Part shown: in pieces, positions 9,668-20,012 of the stretch
Layout: each line of letters opens with the position of its first letter
Position numbering within the stretch: position 1 is the stretch's first letter
Source of the DNA: Salifodinibacter halophilus
Lineage (GTDB): Bacteria > Pseudomonadota > Gammaproteobacteria > Nevskiales > Salinisphaeraceae
Direction of reading: 5' to 3'
Length of the DNA: 64,000 nucleotides
Assembly: GCA_012999515.1 (NCBI GenBank)
Contig: JABEEB010000001.1
Span: 1,240,001-1,304,000, forward strand
Notes under the pieces: generated by a model
Seen by the model: the letters and a program-made list of their open reading frames with translations, nothing else
What the model was told of the DNA's origin: nothing
Databases searched by the model: none
Position numbers and translations under genes: made by a program

Positions 9668-11017
9668 TTAGCGTGCCGATACAGTCCGTCGCTTGGTTTT
9701 GAGGTTACTTTTTTGCATCACACCGCTGTACTGATTCGACATCAGGTGCGCCTGCAACTGGGACATAAAGTCCATCACGACCACGACGATAATCAGTATC
9801 GATGTGCCGCCAAAGTAAAACGGCACATTATATTGCAAAATCAGCAATTCAGGCAATAGACAAACCAGTGCGACGTAAACCGCACCAGCGACCGTTAGCC
9901 GAGTCAAAACAGTGTCGATGTAATTCGCAGTCTGAACGCCAGGCCGAACGCCAGGTATAAACGCACCGGACTTTTTCAGATTATCGGCTGTCTCACGCGA
10001 ATCGAAAACCAACGCCGTATAGAAAAAACAGAAGAAAACGATCATGCCGGAGTAGAACAGCACATAAAGCGGCTGCCCTGGCGCTATCGCGTTGGAGACC
10101 CACTGCGCGATCGGTCCACCCTGCCCAAAAAACCGTACAACGGTTGCCGGGAAAAGGATAATACTCGACGCAAAAATGGGCGGAATCACACCGGCCATAT
10201 TCAATTTGAGCGGCAGGTGCTGGGTACGTTCCGCGTACATGCGCCGTCCACTCTGGCGCTGGGCGTGATGCACCGGAATGCGACGCTGCCCGCGCTCTAC
10301 AAAAACCACAAATCCGAGAACTGCGAGTGCGCCAATGAGCAGCGCGATCACGAAAAAGATGCTGAGTTCGCCCGACTGGACTAAATTCAGCGTCCCGCCA
10401 ATCGCCGATGGCAAACCAGCCACGATCGCCGAAAAGATCAGTATGGATATACCGTTTCCAATGCCGCGCTCGGTGACCTGCTCACCCAACCACATCAAAA
10501 ACAACGCGCCCGTGGTTAAACAGACGGCTGTCGTGAACACAAAGCTGAATTCGCTGATACCCGATTGCGCAATGCCTTGATTCCAAAGCGCAATGCCAGT
10601 ACCAATCGATTGGAAAGTCGCCAGCCCTACCGTACCGTAACGCGTGTATTGCGTGATACGTCGTTGACCAGCCTCACCTTCTTTTTTGATCTCTTTGAGC
10701 GTCGGCACCGTGGCCGTCAACAGCTGCATGATGATCGACGCCGAGATATACGGCATGACGCCAAGCGCAAGAATCGACAGGCGCTTCAACGCACCGCCCG
10801 TAAACATTACGCCAACGTCGAGAATCGTGCCTTGCTGTTGCTGAAAAAGCTGCGCAAGCTGTTGCGGGTCAATACCCGGCACCGGGATATAAGTACCCAC
10901 TCGAAACACGACAATAGCGCCGATCACGAACAGCAGTCGCGACCGAACTTCGCTCAGTTTGCCAGCGTCCGGCATCATGCTATTGCGGCTACCAGCCGCC
11001 GACCCAGTGGTCGCCAC
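9668..11017 (-). CDS. secY: Sec translocon channel subunit SecY
   Basis: Forms the protein-conducting pore of the inner membrane with SecE (encoded at 36278) and SecG. The 449-residue protein has ten hydrophobic segments. Recognisable signatures are [13 protein letters not shown] (about 38-50), the [13 protein letters not shown] pore helix, the cytosolic loop [17 protein letters not shown], and the C-terminal basic tail. The start is a GTG only one base after the rplO stop, implying translational coupling. Confidence 0.97.
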   Translation of the reverse strand: MATTGSAAGSRNSMMPDAGKLSEVRSRLLFVIGAIVVFRVGTYIPVPGIDPQQLAQLFQQQQGTILDVGVMFTGGALKRLSILALGVMPYISASIIMQLLTATVPTLKEIKKEGEAGQRRITQYTRYGTVGLATFQSIGTGIALWNQGIAQSGISEFSFVFTTAVCLTTGALFLMWLGEQVTERGIGNGISILIFSAIVAGLPSAIGGTLNLVQSGELSIFFVIALLIGALAVLGFVVFVERGQRRIPVHHAQRQSGRRMYAERTQHLPLKLNMAGVIPPIFASSIILFPATVVRFFGQGGPIAQWVSNAIAPGQPLYVLFYSGMIVFFCFFYTALVFDSRETADNLKKSGAFIPGVRPGVQTANYIDTVLTRLTVAGAVYVALVCLLPELLILQYNVPFYFGGTSILIIVVVVMDFMSQLQAHLMSNQYSGVMQKSNLKTKRRTVSAR

Positions 11018-11018
11018 G

Positions 11019-11447
11019 TTAGTCGCTAACCTCGCCGCCTAACTCTTCAATCGCACGACGTGCACCGCCAGTCGCAGCGACACCGCGCAGGTTAACCTTT
11101 GAATTGAGCTCACCAGAGCCAATGACTTTCGCACTGGCCGCGCCACGCGCCATCAAACCGGCGTTTTTCAATTCCTCAAGCCCGATATCACCGCTGAAAC
11201 GATTCAATTGCTCAAGGCGGATTTCGGTCGGCGTTGCCCGGGCGGCCTTGAAACCACGCTTGGGCACCCGCCGCTGTATGGGCATCTGGCCGCCTTCAAA
11301 GTTAACCTTTTTATAGCCACCCGAACGGGATTTCTGCCCGGCATGCCCACGACCCGCAGTTTTGCCGTGATCGGAGGATTGACCACGCGCGATTCGCTTA
11401 CGCGACTGGCGTGCGCCCGGCCCCGGCCGTAGTTTATTCATGTACAT
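11019..11447 (-). CDS. rplO: 50S ribosomal protein L15
   Basis: Late-assembly large-subunit protein. The 142 residues start [18 protein letters not shown] and carry the flexible Gly/Arg/Lys-rich N-terminal extension and the [12 protein letters not shown] signature (about 34-45). A Shine-Dalgarno (GGAG, ten bases before 11447) favours the first ATG over the one two codons later. It sits between rpmD and secY in the spc cluster. Confidence 0.96.
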   Translation of the reverse strand: MYMNKLRPGPGARQSRKRIARGQSSDHGKTAGRGHAGQKSRSGGYKKVNFEGGQMPIQRRVPKRGFKAARATPTEIRLEQLNRFSGDIGLEELKNAGLMARGAASAKVIGSGELNSKVNLRGVAATGGARRAIEELGGEVSD

Positions 11448-11448
11448 C

Positions 11449-11631
11449 TTAAGCTCGCTCCACCGAGATCATATCGGCGACCTTATTAATCATCCCGCGG
11501 TTCTCCGGCGTATCCGCCACCACGACTTGATGTTGACGCCGCTTCAATCCAAGCCCACGTACGCAGGCGCGACGATTCTTGGTCTGGCCAGACAGACCAC
11601 GGTTCAAGGTTATTTTCAGTGTATCCGCCAT
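11449..11631 (-). CDS. rpmD: 50S ribosomal protein L30
   Basis: Small large-subunit protein. The start is set by the ribosome-binding site: AGGAG lies eight bases before the ATG at 11631 but only two bases before an in-frame ATG at 11637, so the shorter form (60 residues, MADTLKITL) is chosen. The core ACVRGLGLKRR and DTPENRGMINKV are typical of L30. It is between rpsE and rplO. Confidence 0.95.
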   Translation of the reverse strand: MADTLKITLNRGLSGQTKNRRACVRGLGLKRRQHQVVVADTPENRGMINKVADMISVERA

Positions 11632-11642
11632 CACCATTGCTC

Positions 11643-12152
11643 CTAGGCCTGGATCTGCTCCACGCTCATACCACGCTTGGCGGCAATATATTCCGGATCG
11701 TGCATGCTGCGCAGACCGTTAACAGTTGCGCGCACGATGTTGAGTGGGTTGCGCGAGCCGTAGCATTTAGCCAGCACGTTGTTCACACCAGCCACCTCAA
11801 ATACGGCGCGCATACCACCACCAGCGATAATGCCGGTACCGGCCGACGCTGGCCGCATGATTACTTTAGTCGCACCGTGGCGGCCGACGAGGTCGTGCTG
11901 CAGCGACATATCCTCGTTCAGGGTCGCTCGGATCATATTCTTGCGCGCGGCATCCATTGATTTCGATATAGCCAACGGCACCTCACGTGCCTTGCCATAG
12001 CCGAAGCCAACCCGGCCTTCGCCGTCACCGACTACAGTCAGTCCAGCAAAGCGGAACTGCCGACCACCCTGCACGACCTTAGCCACGCGGTTAACGGTGA
12101 TTAGTCGCTCGAGCAGATCGGTTTCGGTGCGCTGGTCGTTACGATTCGCCAT
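11643..12152 (-). CDS. rpsE: 30S ribosomal protein S5
   Basis: Small-subunit protein at the mRNA entry channel that affects decoding accuracy. From the ATG at 12152 it has 169 residues. A double-stranded RNA-binding-like N-terminal domain ([16 protein letters not shown], about 20-35) is followed by the C-terminal domain with [15 protein letters not shown] (about 105-119). The frame remains open to 12284, but that region is the end of rplR in another frame, and AGGA eight bases before 12152 supports this start. Confidence 0.96.
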   Translation of the reverse strand: MANRNDQRTETDLLERLITVNRVAKVVQGGRQFRFAGLTVVGDGEGRVGFGYGKAREVPLAISKSMDAARKNMIRATLNEDMSLQHDLVGRHGATKVIMRPASAGTGIIAGGGMRAVFEVAGVNNVLAKCYGSRNPLNIVRATVNGLRSMHDPEYIAAKRGMSVEQIQA

Positions 12153-12162
12153 AGTCGGTTTC

Positions 12163-12519
12163 CTAGAACTTGAGGCCGCCGTCGCGAGCCGCGTCGGCGA
12201 GCGCGCGAACACGGCCGTGGTACGCAAAGCCAGAACGATCAAAAGCCACGGTATCCACACCGATAGCCTGAGCGCGTTCGGCAATTGTGCGCCCTACTAT
12301 TTCAGCGGCGGCTACATTACCGGTCTGCTGGCATTCATTCGCCACGACCGATTCCACCGTCGACGCTGAAGCCAAAGTCCGCGAGCCGTCGGGTTGAGTG
12401 ATCTGGGCATAAATATGCCGCGGCGTTCGGTGCACCGATAGGCGCGTCGCGCCTTGGCGCTCGATCCACCCTCGGGCACGTCGGGCGCGCCGCTTCCGTT
12501 GTACTGTTTTGGTCTGCAT
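12163..12519 (-). CDS. rplR: 50S ribosomal protein L18
   Basis: 5S rRNA-binding protein of the central protuberance. The start at 12519 gives 118 residues beginning [17 protein letters not shown], with the conserved [14 protein letters not shown] and the end [17 protein letters not shown]. The frame is open further upstream through rplF, which is not coding for L18. It is located between rplF and rpsE. Confidence 0.95.
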   Translation of the reverse strand: MQTKTVQRKRRARRARGWIERQGATRLSVHRTPRHIYAQITQPDGSRTLASASTVESVVANECQQTGNVAAAEIVGRTIAERAQAIGVDTVAFDRSGFAYHGRVRALADAARDGGLKF

Positions 12520-12556
12520 GGCCTGTAAGTATCCTGCTCGCGTGTTCGTGAGTCGC

Positions 12557-13087
12557 CTACTTCTTCTTCGGGTCCTTGCGGATAACGTATTCGTCGGCGT
12601 AGCGAATACCTTTGCCCTTATACGGTTCCGGGGGCCGAAATTGACGGATTTCTGCCGCCGCATGACCAACCTTCTGTTTGTCCGTACCGCGCAGCACAAT
12701 CTCGGTGGCCGAAGGTACTTCGACGCTAATCTCGTCCGGAACTTCGTAAATCGCTGGATGGGACAGCCCAAGCGAAAGCGAAAGCCGGTTACCACTCGCC
12801 TGCACACGATAGCCCACACCAACGAGCTGCAAGCGCCGCACAAAGCCTTCGGTAACGCCGGTCACCAAATTTTGCACATTGGCGCGCGCCGTACCCATCA
12901 TGGCCGCATTCTTGCGTCGCGCGGTTGAGACCATGGTTGCTTCACCAGCTTCAACCGAGAGATCAACCCCTCTCGGAAGCTCAGTACTGAGCACGGTATC
13001 TCCCTTGGAGACCGTGACCGTACCCGCAGCAACTTGGCATTCAACGCCGTCGGGCAACTTGACCGGGGCACCACCTACTCGAGACAT
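12557..13087 (-). CDS. rplF: 50S ribosomal protein L6
   Basis: Large-subunit protein near the GTPase-associated centre. The 176 residues begin [16 protein letters not shown] and consist of two repeated alpha/beta domains. The C-terminal signature [16 protein letters not shown] (about 150-165) ends in a basic RKDPKKK tail. It lies in the spc cluster after rpsH. Confidence 0.97.
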   Translation of the reverse strand: MSRVGGAPVKLPDGVECQVAAGTVTVSKGDTVLSTELPRGVDLSVEAGEATMVSTARRKNAAMMGTARANVQNLVTGVTEGFVRRLQLVGVGYRVQASGNRLSLSLGLSHPAIYEVPDEISVEVPSATEIVLRGTDKQKVGHAAAEIRQFRPPEPYKGKGIRYADEYVIRKDPKKK

Positions 13088-13113
13088 GATCTACTACCTG
13101 GACTAAACCGTCG

Positions 13114-13509
13114 CTATGCGACGTAACAAAGAACTTCGCCACCGCAGCCGACTTCACGTGCCTGACGATCAGTCATAACGCCGTTCGAAGTCGATACCAC
13201 GGCAACACCAAGGCCACCTACGACACGCGGCACATCACGCTTGCCGCGATAAACGCGGAGGCCGGGCTTCGAGACGCGCTCGATACGTTCGATCACGCCG
13301 TCACCCTGGAAATATTTTAACTCGATGCGTAACACCGACTTACCGTCTACAGCCTCGGTCGTGTACTGCCGAATGAAGCCTTCGTCCGCCAACACCTTCG
13401 CAACGGCGGTTTTCAACTTCGACGATGGCATTGACACCGCCCGGTGCTCGGCTGCCTGGCCGTTACGGATGCGCGTCAGCATATCCGCGATTGGGTCCGT
13501 CATACTCAT
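13114..13509 (-). CDS. rpsH: 30S ribosomal protein S8
   Basis: Binds the central domain of 16S rRNA and in E. coli represses the spc operon by binding near rplE. The 131 residues start [17 protein letters not shown] and end [26 protein letters not shown], both strongly conserved. It is between rpsN and rplF. Confidence 0.97.
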   Translation of the reverse strand: MSMTDPIADMLTRIRNGQAAEHRAVSMPSSKLKTAVAKVLADEGFIRQYTTEAVDGKSVLRIELKYFQGDGVIERIERVSKPGLRVYRGKRDVPRVVGGLGVAVVSTSNGVMTDRQAREVGCGGEVLCYVA

Positions 13510-13531
13510 GACAATCGATAACCTCGCCGAT

Positions 13532-13837
13532 TCACCAGGAAGAAAGCGTCAGGCCCGGCACTTCGCCGCGCATAGCCGCTTGCCGGAGCTGATTACGTGA
13601 CAGCCCAAATTTCCGATACGTGCCCCGAGCACGACCGGTCAAATTACAACGCCGAGTCTTCCTCGTTGGGCTAGCGTCGCGCGGCAACTTCTGGAGTTGT
13701 TGGCTCGCAGCCATTCGCTCCTCGGGTGTTGCGTTCGGATCGGCGATTCGCGCCTTGATGGCACGCCGCTTTTCGGCATAGCGCGCGACCGTTTCGGTTC
13801 GCTTGCGATCGCGCTCGATCATGCATTTCTTAGCCAT
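13532..13837 (-). CDS. rpsN: 30S ribosomal protein S14 (zinc-independent form)
   Basis: Small-subunit head protein. At 101 residues it is the long, zinc-free type. The N-terminus ([13 protein letters not shown]) has no CxxC pair, and the conserved end is [21 protein letters not shown]. It lies between rplE and rpsH, as in E. coli. Confidence 0.96.
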   Translation of the reverse strand: MAKKCMIERDRKRTETVARYAEKRRAIKARIADPNATPEERMAASQQLQKLPRDASPTRKTRRCNLTGRARGTYRKFGLSRNQLRQAAMRGEVPGLTLSSW

Positions 13838-13846
13838 AGCGTTATC

Positions 13847-14410
13847 CTAGCTGTTCCGAAACGGCAGCTCGAAACCATCGAGCAGCCCTCGGGCCTCGGC
13901 ATTGTTGTGCGCTGTTGTCGTAATAACGATATCCATGCCGCGCAGTGTATCGACGCGGTCATAATCAATCTCCGGGAAGACAATCTGCTCACGCACCCCG
14001 AGGCTGTAATTCCCGCGCCCGTCGAACGACTTTGGGCTGAGACCGCGAAAATCCCGAATCCGTGGCAACGCAACGTTGACCAGCCGATCGAGAAACTCAT
14101 ACATCCGGGCACGTCGCAGTGTCACCTTGCAGCCAATCGGCCAACCGGTACGAATTTTAAAACCGGCCTCCGACTTCCGCGCTCGGGTCATCACCGGCTT
14201 TTGGCCCGCGATCAACCCAAGTTCTTCCATGGCTGAGTCGATGACCTTACGGTCTGAAACCGCCTCGCCTAGCCCCATGTTCAGCGTGATTTTGGATAAC
14301 GCTGGCACGGCCATCGTATTGGTATATCCAAACTGCTCGATTAGGCGCGGCACGATCGTTTCGCGATAGGTCCGCTGTAGACGCGGACTCCATTGTTTCT
14401 GTTCACTCAT
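13847..14410 (-). CDS. rplE: 50S ribosomal protein L5
   Basis: 5S rRNA-binding protein that forms the bridge to S13 in the small subunit. The 187 residues contain [12 protein letters not shown] (about 41-52), [19 protein letters not shown] (about 73-91) and the C-terminal [17 protein letters not shown]. It is between rplX and rpsN. Confidence 0.97.
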   Translation of the reverse strand: MSEQKQWSPRLQRTYRETIVPRLIEQFGYTNTMAVPALSKITLNMGLGEAVSDRKVIDSAMEELGLIAGQKPVMTRARKSEAGFKIRTGWPIGCKVTLRRARMYEFLDRLVNVALPRIRDFRGLSPKSFDGRGNYSLGVREQIVFPEIDYDRVDTLRGMDIVITTTAHNNAEARGLLDGFELPFRNS

Positions 14411-14420
14411 CGATTCTTAC

Positions 14421-14753
14421 CTAACCGTCGATGACTTCGCCGGTCGACTTGTAATAACGCACCCGGCGACTGGTGCCACCATCCTCGACCGTCTTACATC
14501 CCACCCGATCGTGCTTCTTAGTACTCGGGTTATAGATCATGACATTGGACGCATGGATCGGCGCTTCCTGTTCTTCGATACCGCCCTGTACCCCTTGATT
14601 GGGATCGGGGCGCACCGTTTTCTTGACGATGTTCACACCGTCGACAATAAACCGTCCATCGTTGCGTTTCGCCGAGACAGTGCCGCGCTGACCACGCGAC
14701 CGGCCTGCAACAACCACAACCTGGTCGCCCACACGGATTCGCGACAGACTCAT
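14421..14753 (-). CDS. rplX: 50S ribosomal protein L24
   Basis: Assembly-initiating large-subunit protein near the tunnel exit. The 110 residues have an N-terminal KOW motif ([20 protein letters not shown], about 6-25) and the conserved [11 protein letters not shown]. Its ATG overlaps the rplN stop (ATGA), so the two are translationally coupled. Confidence 0.96.
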   Translation of the reverse strand: MSLSRIRVGDQVVVVAGRSRGQRGTVSAKRNDGRFIVDGVNIVKKTVRPDPNQGVQGGIEEQEAPIHASNVMIYNPSTKKHDRVGCKTVEDGGTSRRVRYYKSTGEVIDG

Positions 14754-15115
14754 AAAACCTCCGGCGCCAGCGAAATGATTCGCATGAATCGTGCGCGAAG
14801 CTCACGGGTCACCGGACCAAAAATACGCGTGCCAATCGGCTGATTCTCGTTATTCAATAAAACGGCAGCATTGGCATCGAACCGGATTACCGAGCCGTCA
14901 CCACGCCGCACACCTCGTCGCGAGCGGACTACGACGGCATTCATCACCTGACCCTTACGCACACGTCCACGCGGGATCGCATCCTTTACGCTGACCTTGA
15001 TAATGTCACCAATGCGTGCGTAACGACGGTGCGAGCCACCCAGAACCTTGATGCACTGCATCGCACGCGCGCCGCTGTTATCGGCTGCGCCGAGTACTGA
15101 TTCGGTTTGTATCAT
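14750..15115 (-). CDS. rplN: 50S ribosomal protein L14
   Basis: Large-subunit protein forming intersubunit bridges. The 121 residues start [28 protein letters not shown] and include [20 protein letters not shown]. In E. coli rplN opens the spc operon, but here only ten bases separate it from rpsQ and no promoter is visible, so the S10 and spc groups appear to be one transcription unit. Confidence 0.97.
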   Translation of the reverse strand: MIQTESVLGAADNSGARAMQCIKVLGGSHRRYARIGDIIKVSVKDAIPRGRVRKGQVMNAVVVRSRRGVRRGDGSVIRFDANAAVLLNNENQPIGTRIFGPVTRELRARFMRIISLAPEVL

Positions 15116-15125
15116 CGCTGGTTAC

Positions 15126-15422
15126 CTACGCTCCAACCTGACTGGCACGCTCAATTACGCGCACTAGTGCCCAACTTTTGGTCCGCGCATGCGGCCGCGA
15201 CTCGGACACTTCTACGAAATCGCCGATTTGCGCAGCATTGTCCTCATCGTGAACCTTGATACGCGTACTACGCCGCACATATTTCTTGTACAGCGAATGT
15301 TTGGTACGCCGCTCAAGCACGACAACCGCTGTTTTATCCATTCGATTGCTGACCACGAACCCAGTCTGGCAGCGGGTATTACCTGCCGCGCCGTTGTCCG
15401 TCATATCACCGTCTTCTGCCAT
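15126..15422 (-). CDS. rpsQ: 30S ribosomal protein S17
   Basis: 16S rRNA-binding protein with an OB fold. At 98 residues it is somewhat longer than the usual 84, because of an acidic N-terminus (MAEDGDMTDNG). The first ATG (15422) is kept because AAGGA lies six bases upstream, while the ATG at 15404 has no comparable site. The core HSLYKKYVRRSTRIKVHDE and the end KSWALVRVIERA are typical. Confidence 0.93.
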   Translation of the reverse strand: MAEDGDMTDNGAAGNTRCQTGFVVSNRMDKTAVVVLERRTKHSLYKKYVRRSTRIKVHDEDNAAQIGDFVEVSESRPHARTKSWALVRVIERASQVGA

Positions 15423-15424
15423 CG

Positions 15425-15619
15425 TTATTCCTTAGCTGCAGCTTCGCGCTTCACTGTTTTGATGCGCGCGATGTTACGGCGAACCGTTTTGAACTGATGC
15501 GTCTGCGTCAGCTGCCCGGTAGCCTGCTGCATACGCAGATTGAACTGCTCACGCCTGAGCGCGACCAACTCCGAATCCAGCTCCTGCGCTGTTTTCCCAC
15601 GCAATGTCTCGACATCCAT
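15425..15619 (-). CDS. rpmC: 50S ribosomal protein L29
   Basis: Small helical protein at the tunnel exit that helps dock trigger factor and SRP. The 64 residues contain the diagnostic [15 protein letters not shown] (about 24-38) and RRNIARIKT. It is two bases from both rplP and rpsQ. Confidence 0.96.
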   Translation of the reverse strand: MDVETLRGKTAQELDSELVALRREQFNLRMQQATGQLTQTHQFKTVRRNIARIKTVKREAAAKE

Positions 15620-15621
15620 GA

Positions 15622-16035
15622 TTACGACACCGTGCGTTCGACGAACGCTGTCTTGACCGGAAGTTTCGACGCTGCCAAGCGAAACGCTTCGCGCGCCACC
15701 TCGCGGCTCACACCTTCAATCTCGAAAATCATGGCGCCCGGCTGAACCGGTGCGACATAGTATTCGACGTTACCCTTACCCTTGCCCATACGAACTTCGA
15801 TAGGCTTGCCGGTAACCGGCTTATCGGGGAATACACGAATCCATGTTTTCCCAGCACGGCGGATATGCCGCGTAAATGCACGTCGCCCGGCTTCCAGTTG
15901 CCGCGCCGTAAGCCTGCCGCGTGTGGTCGCTTTTAGACCGAACTCGCCAAAGCTTACTTCGTTACCCCGCCGAGCCAGACCACGATTACGCCCTTTCTGG
16001 ACCTTGCGGTATTTTAGGTTATTCGGTTGCAGCAT
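15622..16035 (-). CDS. rplP: 50S ribosomal protein L16
   Basis: Organises the A-site region of the large subunit. The 137 residues start [19 protein letters not shown] and carry [25 protein letters not shown] and [15 protein letters not shown]. It is between rpsC and rpmC. Confidence 0.97.
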   Translation of the reverse strand: MLQPNNLKYRKVQKGRNRGLARRGNEVSFGEFGLKATTRGRLTARQLEAGRRAFTRHIRRAGKTWIRVFPDKPVTGKPIEVRMGKGKGNVEYYVAPVQPGAMIFEIEGVSREVAREAFRLAASKLPVKTAFVERTVS

Positions 16036-16038
16036 GGT

Positions 16039-16716
16039 TTACCCCGTTGCTGTCTCGCTAGCCGTCACAGCTTCCGTCGCCGTGTCGGTATCAAAGACTT
16101 CGCCCTTGAAGATCCAAACCTTGACGCCGATCACGCCATACATCGTCATGGCTTCAGCCAAGCCATAGTCTATATCGGCGCGCAGCGTATGCAGCGGCAC
16201 TCGCCCTTCGCGATACCACTCAGTTCGCGCAATTTCGGAACCGTTAAGGCGCCCGGCGACGTTGACCCGGATACCACCAGCGCCAAGACGCATCGAGTTG
16301 CCAACCGCACGCTTCATCGCGCGCCGAAACATGATGCGACGCTCGAGTTGTTGCGCAATATTCTGCGCTACGAGATACGCATCGAGCTCCGGACGCCGAA
16401 TTTCTTCCACCGACAAATGGACTGGCACGCCCATCCGCTCGGATACCTCAACCCTCAGGCGGTCGATATCCTCACCCTTTTTGCCGATGACAATACCCGG
16501 GCGTGCCGTATGAATCGTGATACGCGCCGAGCGAGCCGGGCGATCGATTTGGATTCGGCTTACCGATGCATTAGCCAGCCGCTGCCGGATGAAATCGCGG
16601 ATTTGGATATCGCTTAGAAGCGTATCGCGATAGTCGGTTCCTTCCGCGTACCAGCGCGAGCTCCACTCGGTAGTGACACCGAGCCGGAAACCGGTTGGAT
16701 GTACCTTATGTCCCAT
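16039..16716 (-). CDS. rpsC: 30S ribosomal protein S3
   Basis: Small-subunit head protein that lines the mRNA entry tunnel and has helicase activity. The 225 residues begin [27 protein letters not shown] domain carries [11 protein letters not shown] (about 74-84), and the S3 C-terminal domain carries [12 protein letters not shown]. The tail is a short Thr/Ala/Glu-rich extension. Confidence 0.97.
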   Translation of the reverse strand: MGHKVHPTGFRLGVTTEWSSRWYAEGTDYRDTLLSDIQIRDFIRQRLANASVSRIQIDRPARSARITIHTARPGIVIGKKGEDIDRLRVEVSERMGVPVHLSVEEIRRPELDAYLVAQNIAQQLERRIMFRRAMKRAVGNSMRLGAGGIRVNVAGRLNGSEIARTEWYREGRVPLHTLRADIDYGLAEAMTMYGVIGVKVWIFKGEVFDTDTATEAVTASETATG

Positions 16717-16731
16717 AGTTATCTACCCGGG

Positions 16732-17064
16732 TTACCTGTCCGCCACGCGGATTACGACGTGACTTGTGCGCTTCTGAATGCGGTCTGCCTGGCCGCGCGC
16801 CCGAGGTTTCATGCGCTTCATGATCGGCCCTTCGTCGACCATGGCGACCGAAACTCTCAGCTCATCGATGTCCGCACCGTCATTGTGTTCGGCGTTGGCA
16901 ACCGCCGACTCAACAACCTTGCGCACAACGCCGGCCGCTTTCTGAGTCGAGAATTCGAGCCGTGTCAGCGCGTCTTCAGCAGACAGGCCACGAATTTCAT
17001 CAACGACCAAGCGTGCTTTTTGAGGCGACACCCGTGCGAAGCGCAGTTTTGCTGTCGTTTCCAT
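16732..17064 (-). CDS. rplV: 50S ribosomal protein L22
   Basis: Tunnel-lining protein with a long beta-hairpin loop that can confer macrolide resistance when altered. From the ATG at 17064 it has 110 residues ([20 protein letters not shown]), ending with the conserved hairpin [21 protein letters not shown] and VIRVADR. The open frame extends to 17193 through rpsS and is ignored. AAGGA lies just upstream of the chosen start. Confidence 0.96.
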   Translation of the reverse strand: METTAKLRFARVSPQKARLVVDEIRGLSAEDALTRLEFSTQKAAGVVRKVVESAVANAEHNDGADIDELRVSVAMVDEGPIMKRMKPRARGQADRIQKRTSHVVIRVADR

Positions 17065-17071
17065 GACGTCC

Positions 17072-17341
17072 TTAACTCCTACGGTCGCCCGAATGGCCCT
17101 TGAACGTCCGCGTCGGCGCGAACTCGCCCAGCTTATGACCGACCATGTTCTCGGACACAAGAACCGGGATATGCCGCCTCCCGTTATGAACATTGATCGT
17201 CAACCCGATCATGTCGGGCGTCACCATCGAACGCCGCGACCAGGTCGCGATCGGTTTTTTGGATCCAGAGTTTTGTGCCGTCTCGACCTTGCGCTGCAAG
17301 TGAACGTCGATAAACGGCCCTTTCTTGATTGAACGTGGCAT
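17072..17341 (-). CDS. rpsS: 30S ribosomal protein S19
   Basis: Head protein that forms a complex with S13. The 89 residues begin [19 protein letters not shown] and end [20 protein letters not shown], both diagnostic. It is between rplB and rplV. Confidence 0.97.
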   Translation of the reverse strand: MPRSIKKGPFIDVHLQRKVETAQNSGSKKPIATWSRRSMVTPDMIGLTINVHNGRRHIPVLVSENMVGHKLGEFAPTRTFKGHSGDRRS

Positions 17342-17353
17342 TTATTACTCGCG

Positions 17354-18190
17354 TTAACGCCGCTTGCGCTTAGACTGCCGGCGAATGATCATATTCTCGG
17401 CCCGCTTATTGGACCGCGTCTTATAACCCTTGGTCTTCCAACCCCACGGGCTAACCGGATGCCGACCACCACTGGTTCGACCTTCGCCGCCGCCGTGCGG
17501 GTGATCGATCGGGTTCATGGCCACGCCGCGCACCGTCGGGCGCTTACCACGCCACCGACTCGCGCCTGCCTTGCCACGTTGGGTAAGACTATGTTCCGAA
17601 TTGCCCACTTCACCAACTGTCGCGCGACAGTTGATATGGACACGTCGCGTTTCGCCCGATTTCAACCGCAGAACAGCGAACTCACCTGCCCGCCCAGCGA
17701 ACCGGATACCTGTGCCAGCCGTGCGTCCAAGCTGCGCACCTTTGCCCGGCCGTAGCTCCACACAGTGCACGATCGAGCCGATCGGCATATTAGCCAGCGG
17801 CAGTGCGTTACCTGGGCGAATCGCCGCGGTCGCACCATTCTCAATCTGATGACCAACTTCCAAGCCACGCGGCGCAATAACGTAGCGCCGCTCACCATCT
17901 GCGTAACAGACCAGAGCAATACGCGCGCTGCGGTTTGGATCATACTCCAAACGCTCCACCGTGGCCGTAATGCCATCCTTGGCGCGCTTGAAGTCAATAA
18001 AGCGATAACGCTGCTCGTGACCACCGCCACGACGACGCGTCGTCATGCGGCCAGCGGCGTTGCGCCCACCGGACCGAGTTTTTGTCTCGGTTAGTGGCTT
18101 GTACGGCGCACCTTTATACAGCCGGTTATCGCGCACGCTAGCAATAAAGCGCGTGCCCGGCGATGTCGGCCTATGTCGTTTAATCGCCAT
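17354..18190 (-). CDS. rplB: 50S ribosomal protein L2
   Basis: Universally conserved protein required for subunit association and peptidyl transfer. The 278 residues contain the RNA-binding domain with [15 protein letters not shown], the SH3-like domain, and the peptidyl-transferase-proximal loop [14 protein letters not shown] (about 226-239). It lies between rplW and rpsS. Confidence 0.97.
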   Translation of the reverse strand: MAIKRHRPTSPGTRFIASVRDNRLYKGAPYKPLTETKTRSGGRNAAGRMTTRRRGGGHEQRYRFIDFKRAKDGITATVERLEYDPNRSARIALVCYADGERRYVIAPRGLEVGHQIENGATAAIRPGNALPLANMPIGSIVHCVELRPGKGAQLGRTAGTGIRFAGRAGEFAVLRLKSGETRRVHINCRATVGEVGNSEHSLTQRGKAGASRWRGKRPTVRGVAMNPIDHPHGGGEGRTSGGRHPVSPWGWKTKGYKTRSNKRAENMIIRRQSKRKRR

Positions 18191-18208
18191 GAAAACTCCC
18201 GAAAACCT

Positions 18209-18508
18209 TTACTGTACGCTGCCGAGGAAGTCGATCTGATCGCCATCGCCAAGCGTAACGTAGGCCTTACGCCAACCATTACGCTTACCGGCAAACCCAC
18301 GAAAACGCTTAGTTTTAGAGGGCATCGCGACCGTGTTGACCTTCTTGACCGTCACGTCGAACAGTTTGGCCACAGCCGCCGCTATTTCCGGCTTAGTGGC
18401 ATCACTACGAACTTCAAATGCGACCTGATTGGCATTTTCGGTCTGCGTCGACGCCTTTTCCGAAATCACGGGCGTGCGCAGAACTTCGTACATACGTTCG
18501 GTATTCAT
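18209..18508 (-). CDS. rplW: 50S ribosomal protein L23
   Basis: Tunnel-exit protein that docks trigger factor and SRP. The ATG at 18508 overlaps the rplD stop (ATGA) and has GAGGAG eight bases upstream, giving 99 residues beginning MNTERMYEVLRTPVISEKAS. The conserved KKVNTVAMPSKTKRFRG (about 55-71) is present. The open frame runs three codons further upstream but without a better start. Confidence 0.96.
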   Translation of the reverse strand: MNTERMYEVLRTPVISEKASTQTENANQVAFEVRSDATKPEIAAAVAKLFDVTVKKVNTVAMPSKTKRFRGFAGKRNGWRKAYVTLGDGDQIDFLGSVQ

Positions 18509-19119
18509 CCCAACCACTCCTCGAGGGCACCTTTAGCCGACACGGTCACCGCAACTTTGTCACTGGCCACTAAATCGGCCACCCCGAGCGCAGCTACCGA
18601 GATGACTCGTAGACCACGCACATTACGAGCCGAATACTGCAAGGCATCGTCAACCGAAGCCACTACAAGCAGCTCGACGTCGCGCACGCCTCGACTAGTC
18701 ATCGCTTCCAAAAAATCGCTCGTCTTACGATTTTCGAGCGAAAGATCAGCAACTATCGACAAGCGCTCGCTACCCGCAAGCGCCGACAGCGCCGAACACA
18801 CCGCGCCGCGATACATTTTCTTGTTGACCTTTTGATCAAAAGAACGCGGCCGCGCGGCAAATGTTACACCACCACCGACCCAAATCGGGCTGCGGATCGT
18901 GCCTGCGCGGGCACGGCCCGTGCCTTTCTGCCGCCAGGGCTTTTTACCACCCCCACTGACATCTGAGCGGCCTTTTTGCTGCTTGGTTCCAGCCCGCGCA
19001 GCAGCACGCTCGGCCGTAACAACCTGGTGTACCAAGGCTTCATTAAACGACCGCCCGAATACCGCCTCGGAAAGCGTAATCTGGCCGCTATCGCCGCCGA
19101 CTTGCATTTGCTCTGCCAT
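18505..19119 (-). CDS. rplD: 50S ribosomal protein L4
   Basis: Assembly-initiating large-subunit protein. In E. coli it also represses the S10 operon by attenuation at the leader. The 204 residues include the tunnel loop KGRSDVSGGGKKPWRQKGTGRARAG (split across about 49-73) and SPIWVGGGVTFAARPRSF. It overlaps rplW by four bases and lies six bases after rplC. The possible leader target is discussed at 19792-19962. Confidence 0.96.
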   Translation of the reverse strand: MAEQMQVGGDSGQITLSEAVFGRSFNEALVHQVVTAERAAARAGTKQQKGRSDVSGGGKKPWRQKGTGRARAGTIRSPIWVGGGVTFAARPRSFDQKVNKKMYRGAVCSALSALAGSERLSIVADLSLENRKTSDFLEAMTSRGVRDVELLVVASVDDALQYSARNVRGLRVISVAALGVADLVASDKVAVTVSAKGALEEWLG

Positions 19120-19125
19120 GACGAT

Positions 19126-19791
19126 CTAGCCCTCGCTCGCTTCCGGCGCCACTTTCTTGACAGCGGGCCGTAGTTCCACGTAGCCGTTTTTCGGACCAGG
19201 CACCGAACCCGCGACAAGCAATACACCACGCTCGCTATCGGCCCGCACAACACGAAGATTCTGCAATGTTGTTCGGGCATTGCCGAGCTGGCCGGCCATC
19301 TTTTTACCCTTGAACACATGGCCAGGCGACTGGTTTTGCCCAATCGAGCCAGGCGCACGATGCGATTTCGCATTACCGTGGGTCGAACGCTGCGACCTGA
19401 AATTGTGCCGCTTGATGACGCCGCCGTAGCCCTTACCGATGGACCGACCAACCACGTCAACGAACTGACCAACCTGGAAGCGATCGACCGTCAATTCGGC
19501 ACCCGCCTCCAACTCGTCAAACGACTCTTCGTTGCTTAGACGAAATTCACAAAGAATATCGCCCGCTTCGACACCCGCCGCACGAAAGTGCCCCGTTTCC
19601 GGCGCATTCAATCGATTACGCGCTCGCGAACCGGCCGTCACCTGGATGGCGCGATAACCGTCTCGCTCGGCTGTCTTCTGCGTCACTACGCGGTTCGCGC
19701 CTACTTCAACAACGGTAACGGCCGTCGCTGTGCCATCGGCATCGAAAACCCGCGTCATGCCTCTTTTTCGTCCTACAAGACCGACGCTCAT
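19126..19791 (-). CDS. rplC: 50S ribosomal protein L3
   Basis: Assembly-initiating protein near the peptidyl-transferase centre. The start at 19791 gives 221 residues ([16 protein letters not shown]) and has GGGAG seven bases upstream. The conserved block [35 protein letters not shown] spans about 130-165 and includes the Gln that is methylated in E. coli. An in-frame opening runs 40 codons upstream, but it crosses the leader and is not L3-like. A promoter and leader separate it from rpsJ. Confidence 0.96.
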   Translation of the reverse strand: MSVGLVGRKRGMTRVFDADGTATAVTVVEVGANRVVTQKTAERDGYRAIQVTAGSRARNRLNAPETGHFRAAGVEAGDILCEFRLSNEESFDELEAGAELTVDRFQVGQFVDVVGRSIGKGYGGVIKRHNFRSQRSTHGNAKSHRAPGSIGQNQSPGHVFKGKKMAGQLGNARTTLQNLRVVRADSERGVLLVAGSVPGPKNGYVELRPAVKKVAPEASEG

Positions 19792-19962
19792 GTGACGTCT
19801 CCCGGATACAACACACCCATGGCAAAAGCCGCCATGCACATGCTCACAAATTCGATTTTCAACAAGGCGCGATAAATCGCGCCGGGTAATTTCAAGCCCG
19901 CTTGCCATCACTCGCTAGAGGGGATGACAGTTCGTCGACTTGTTTCCTAACGGCTGATTAGT
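19792..19962 (-). promoter_or_regulatory. rplC 5' leader with perfect hairpin, candidate autoregulatory leader
   Basis: About 170 bases between the promoter at 19969-19998 and the rplC start. It contains a perfect inverted repeat, GGCGCGAT and ATCGCGCC, at 19866-19883, followed on the minus strand by TTGTTG rather than a true U tract. In E. coli the S10 operon leader, bound by L4, lies before rpsJ. Here a leader lies after rpsJ and in front of rplC-rplD, so a similar L4 feedback is plausible but only inferred. Confidence 0.45.
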
Positions 19963-19968
19963 CGACAG

Positions 19969-19998
19969 AGTATATCAGTTCTGATTACACCCTGCCAA
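19969..19998 (-). promoter_or_regulatory. sigma70 promoter upstream of rplC
   Basis: On the minus strand TTGGCA (19993-19998) and TATACT (19969-19974) are separated by 18 bases. Each matches the consensus at five of six positions. The element lies in the 221-base gap between rpsJ and rplC, by far the largest gap within the S10-spc ribosomal genes. Confidence 0.65.
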
Positions 19999-20012
19999 CC
20001 AATTCGCGATAG

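Noticed and set aside
19792-19911. 40-codon in-frame extension upstream of rplC
   Set aside because: It crosses the leader hairpin, is unlike any L3 N-terminus, and the start at 19791 has its own ribosome-binding site. It could still be a leader peptide, but there is no support.
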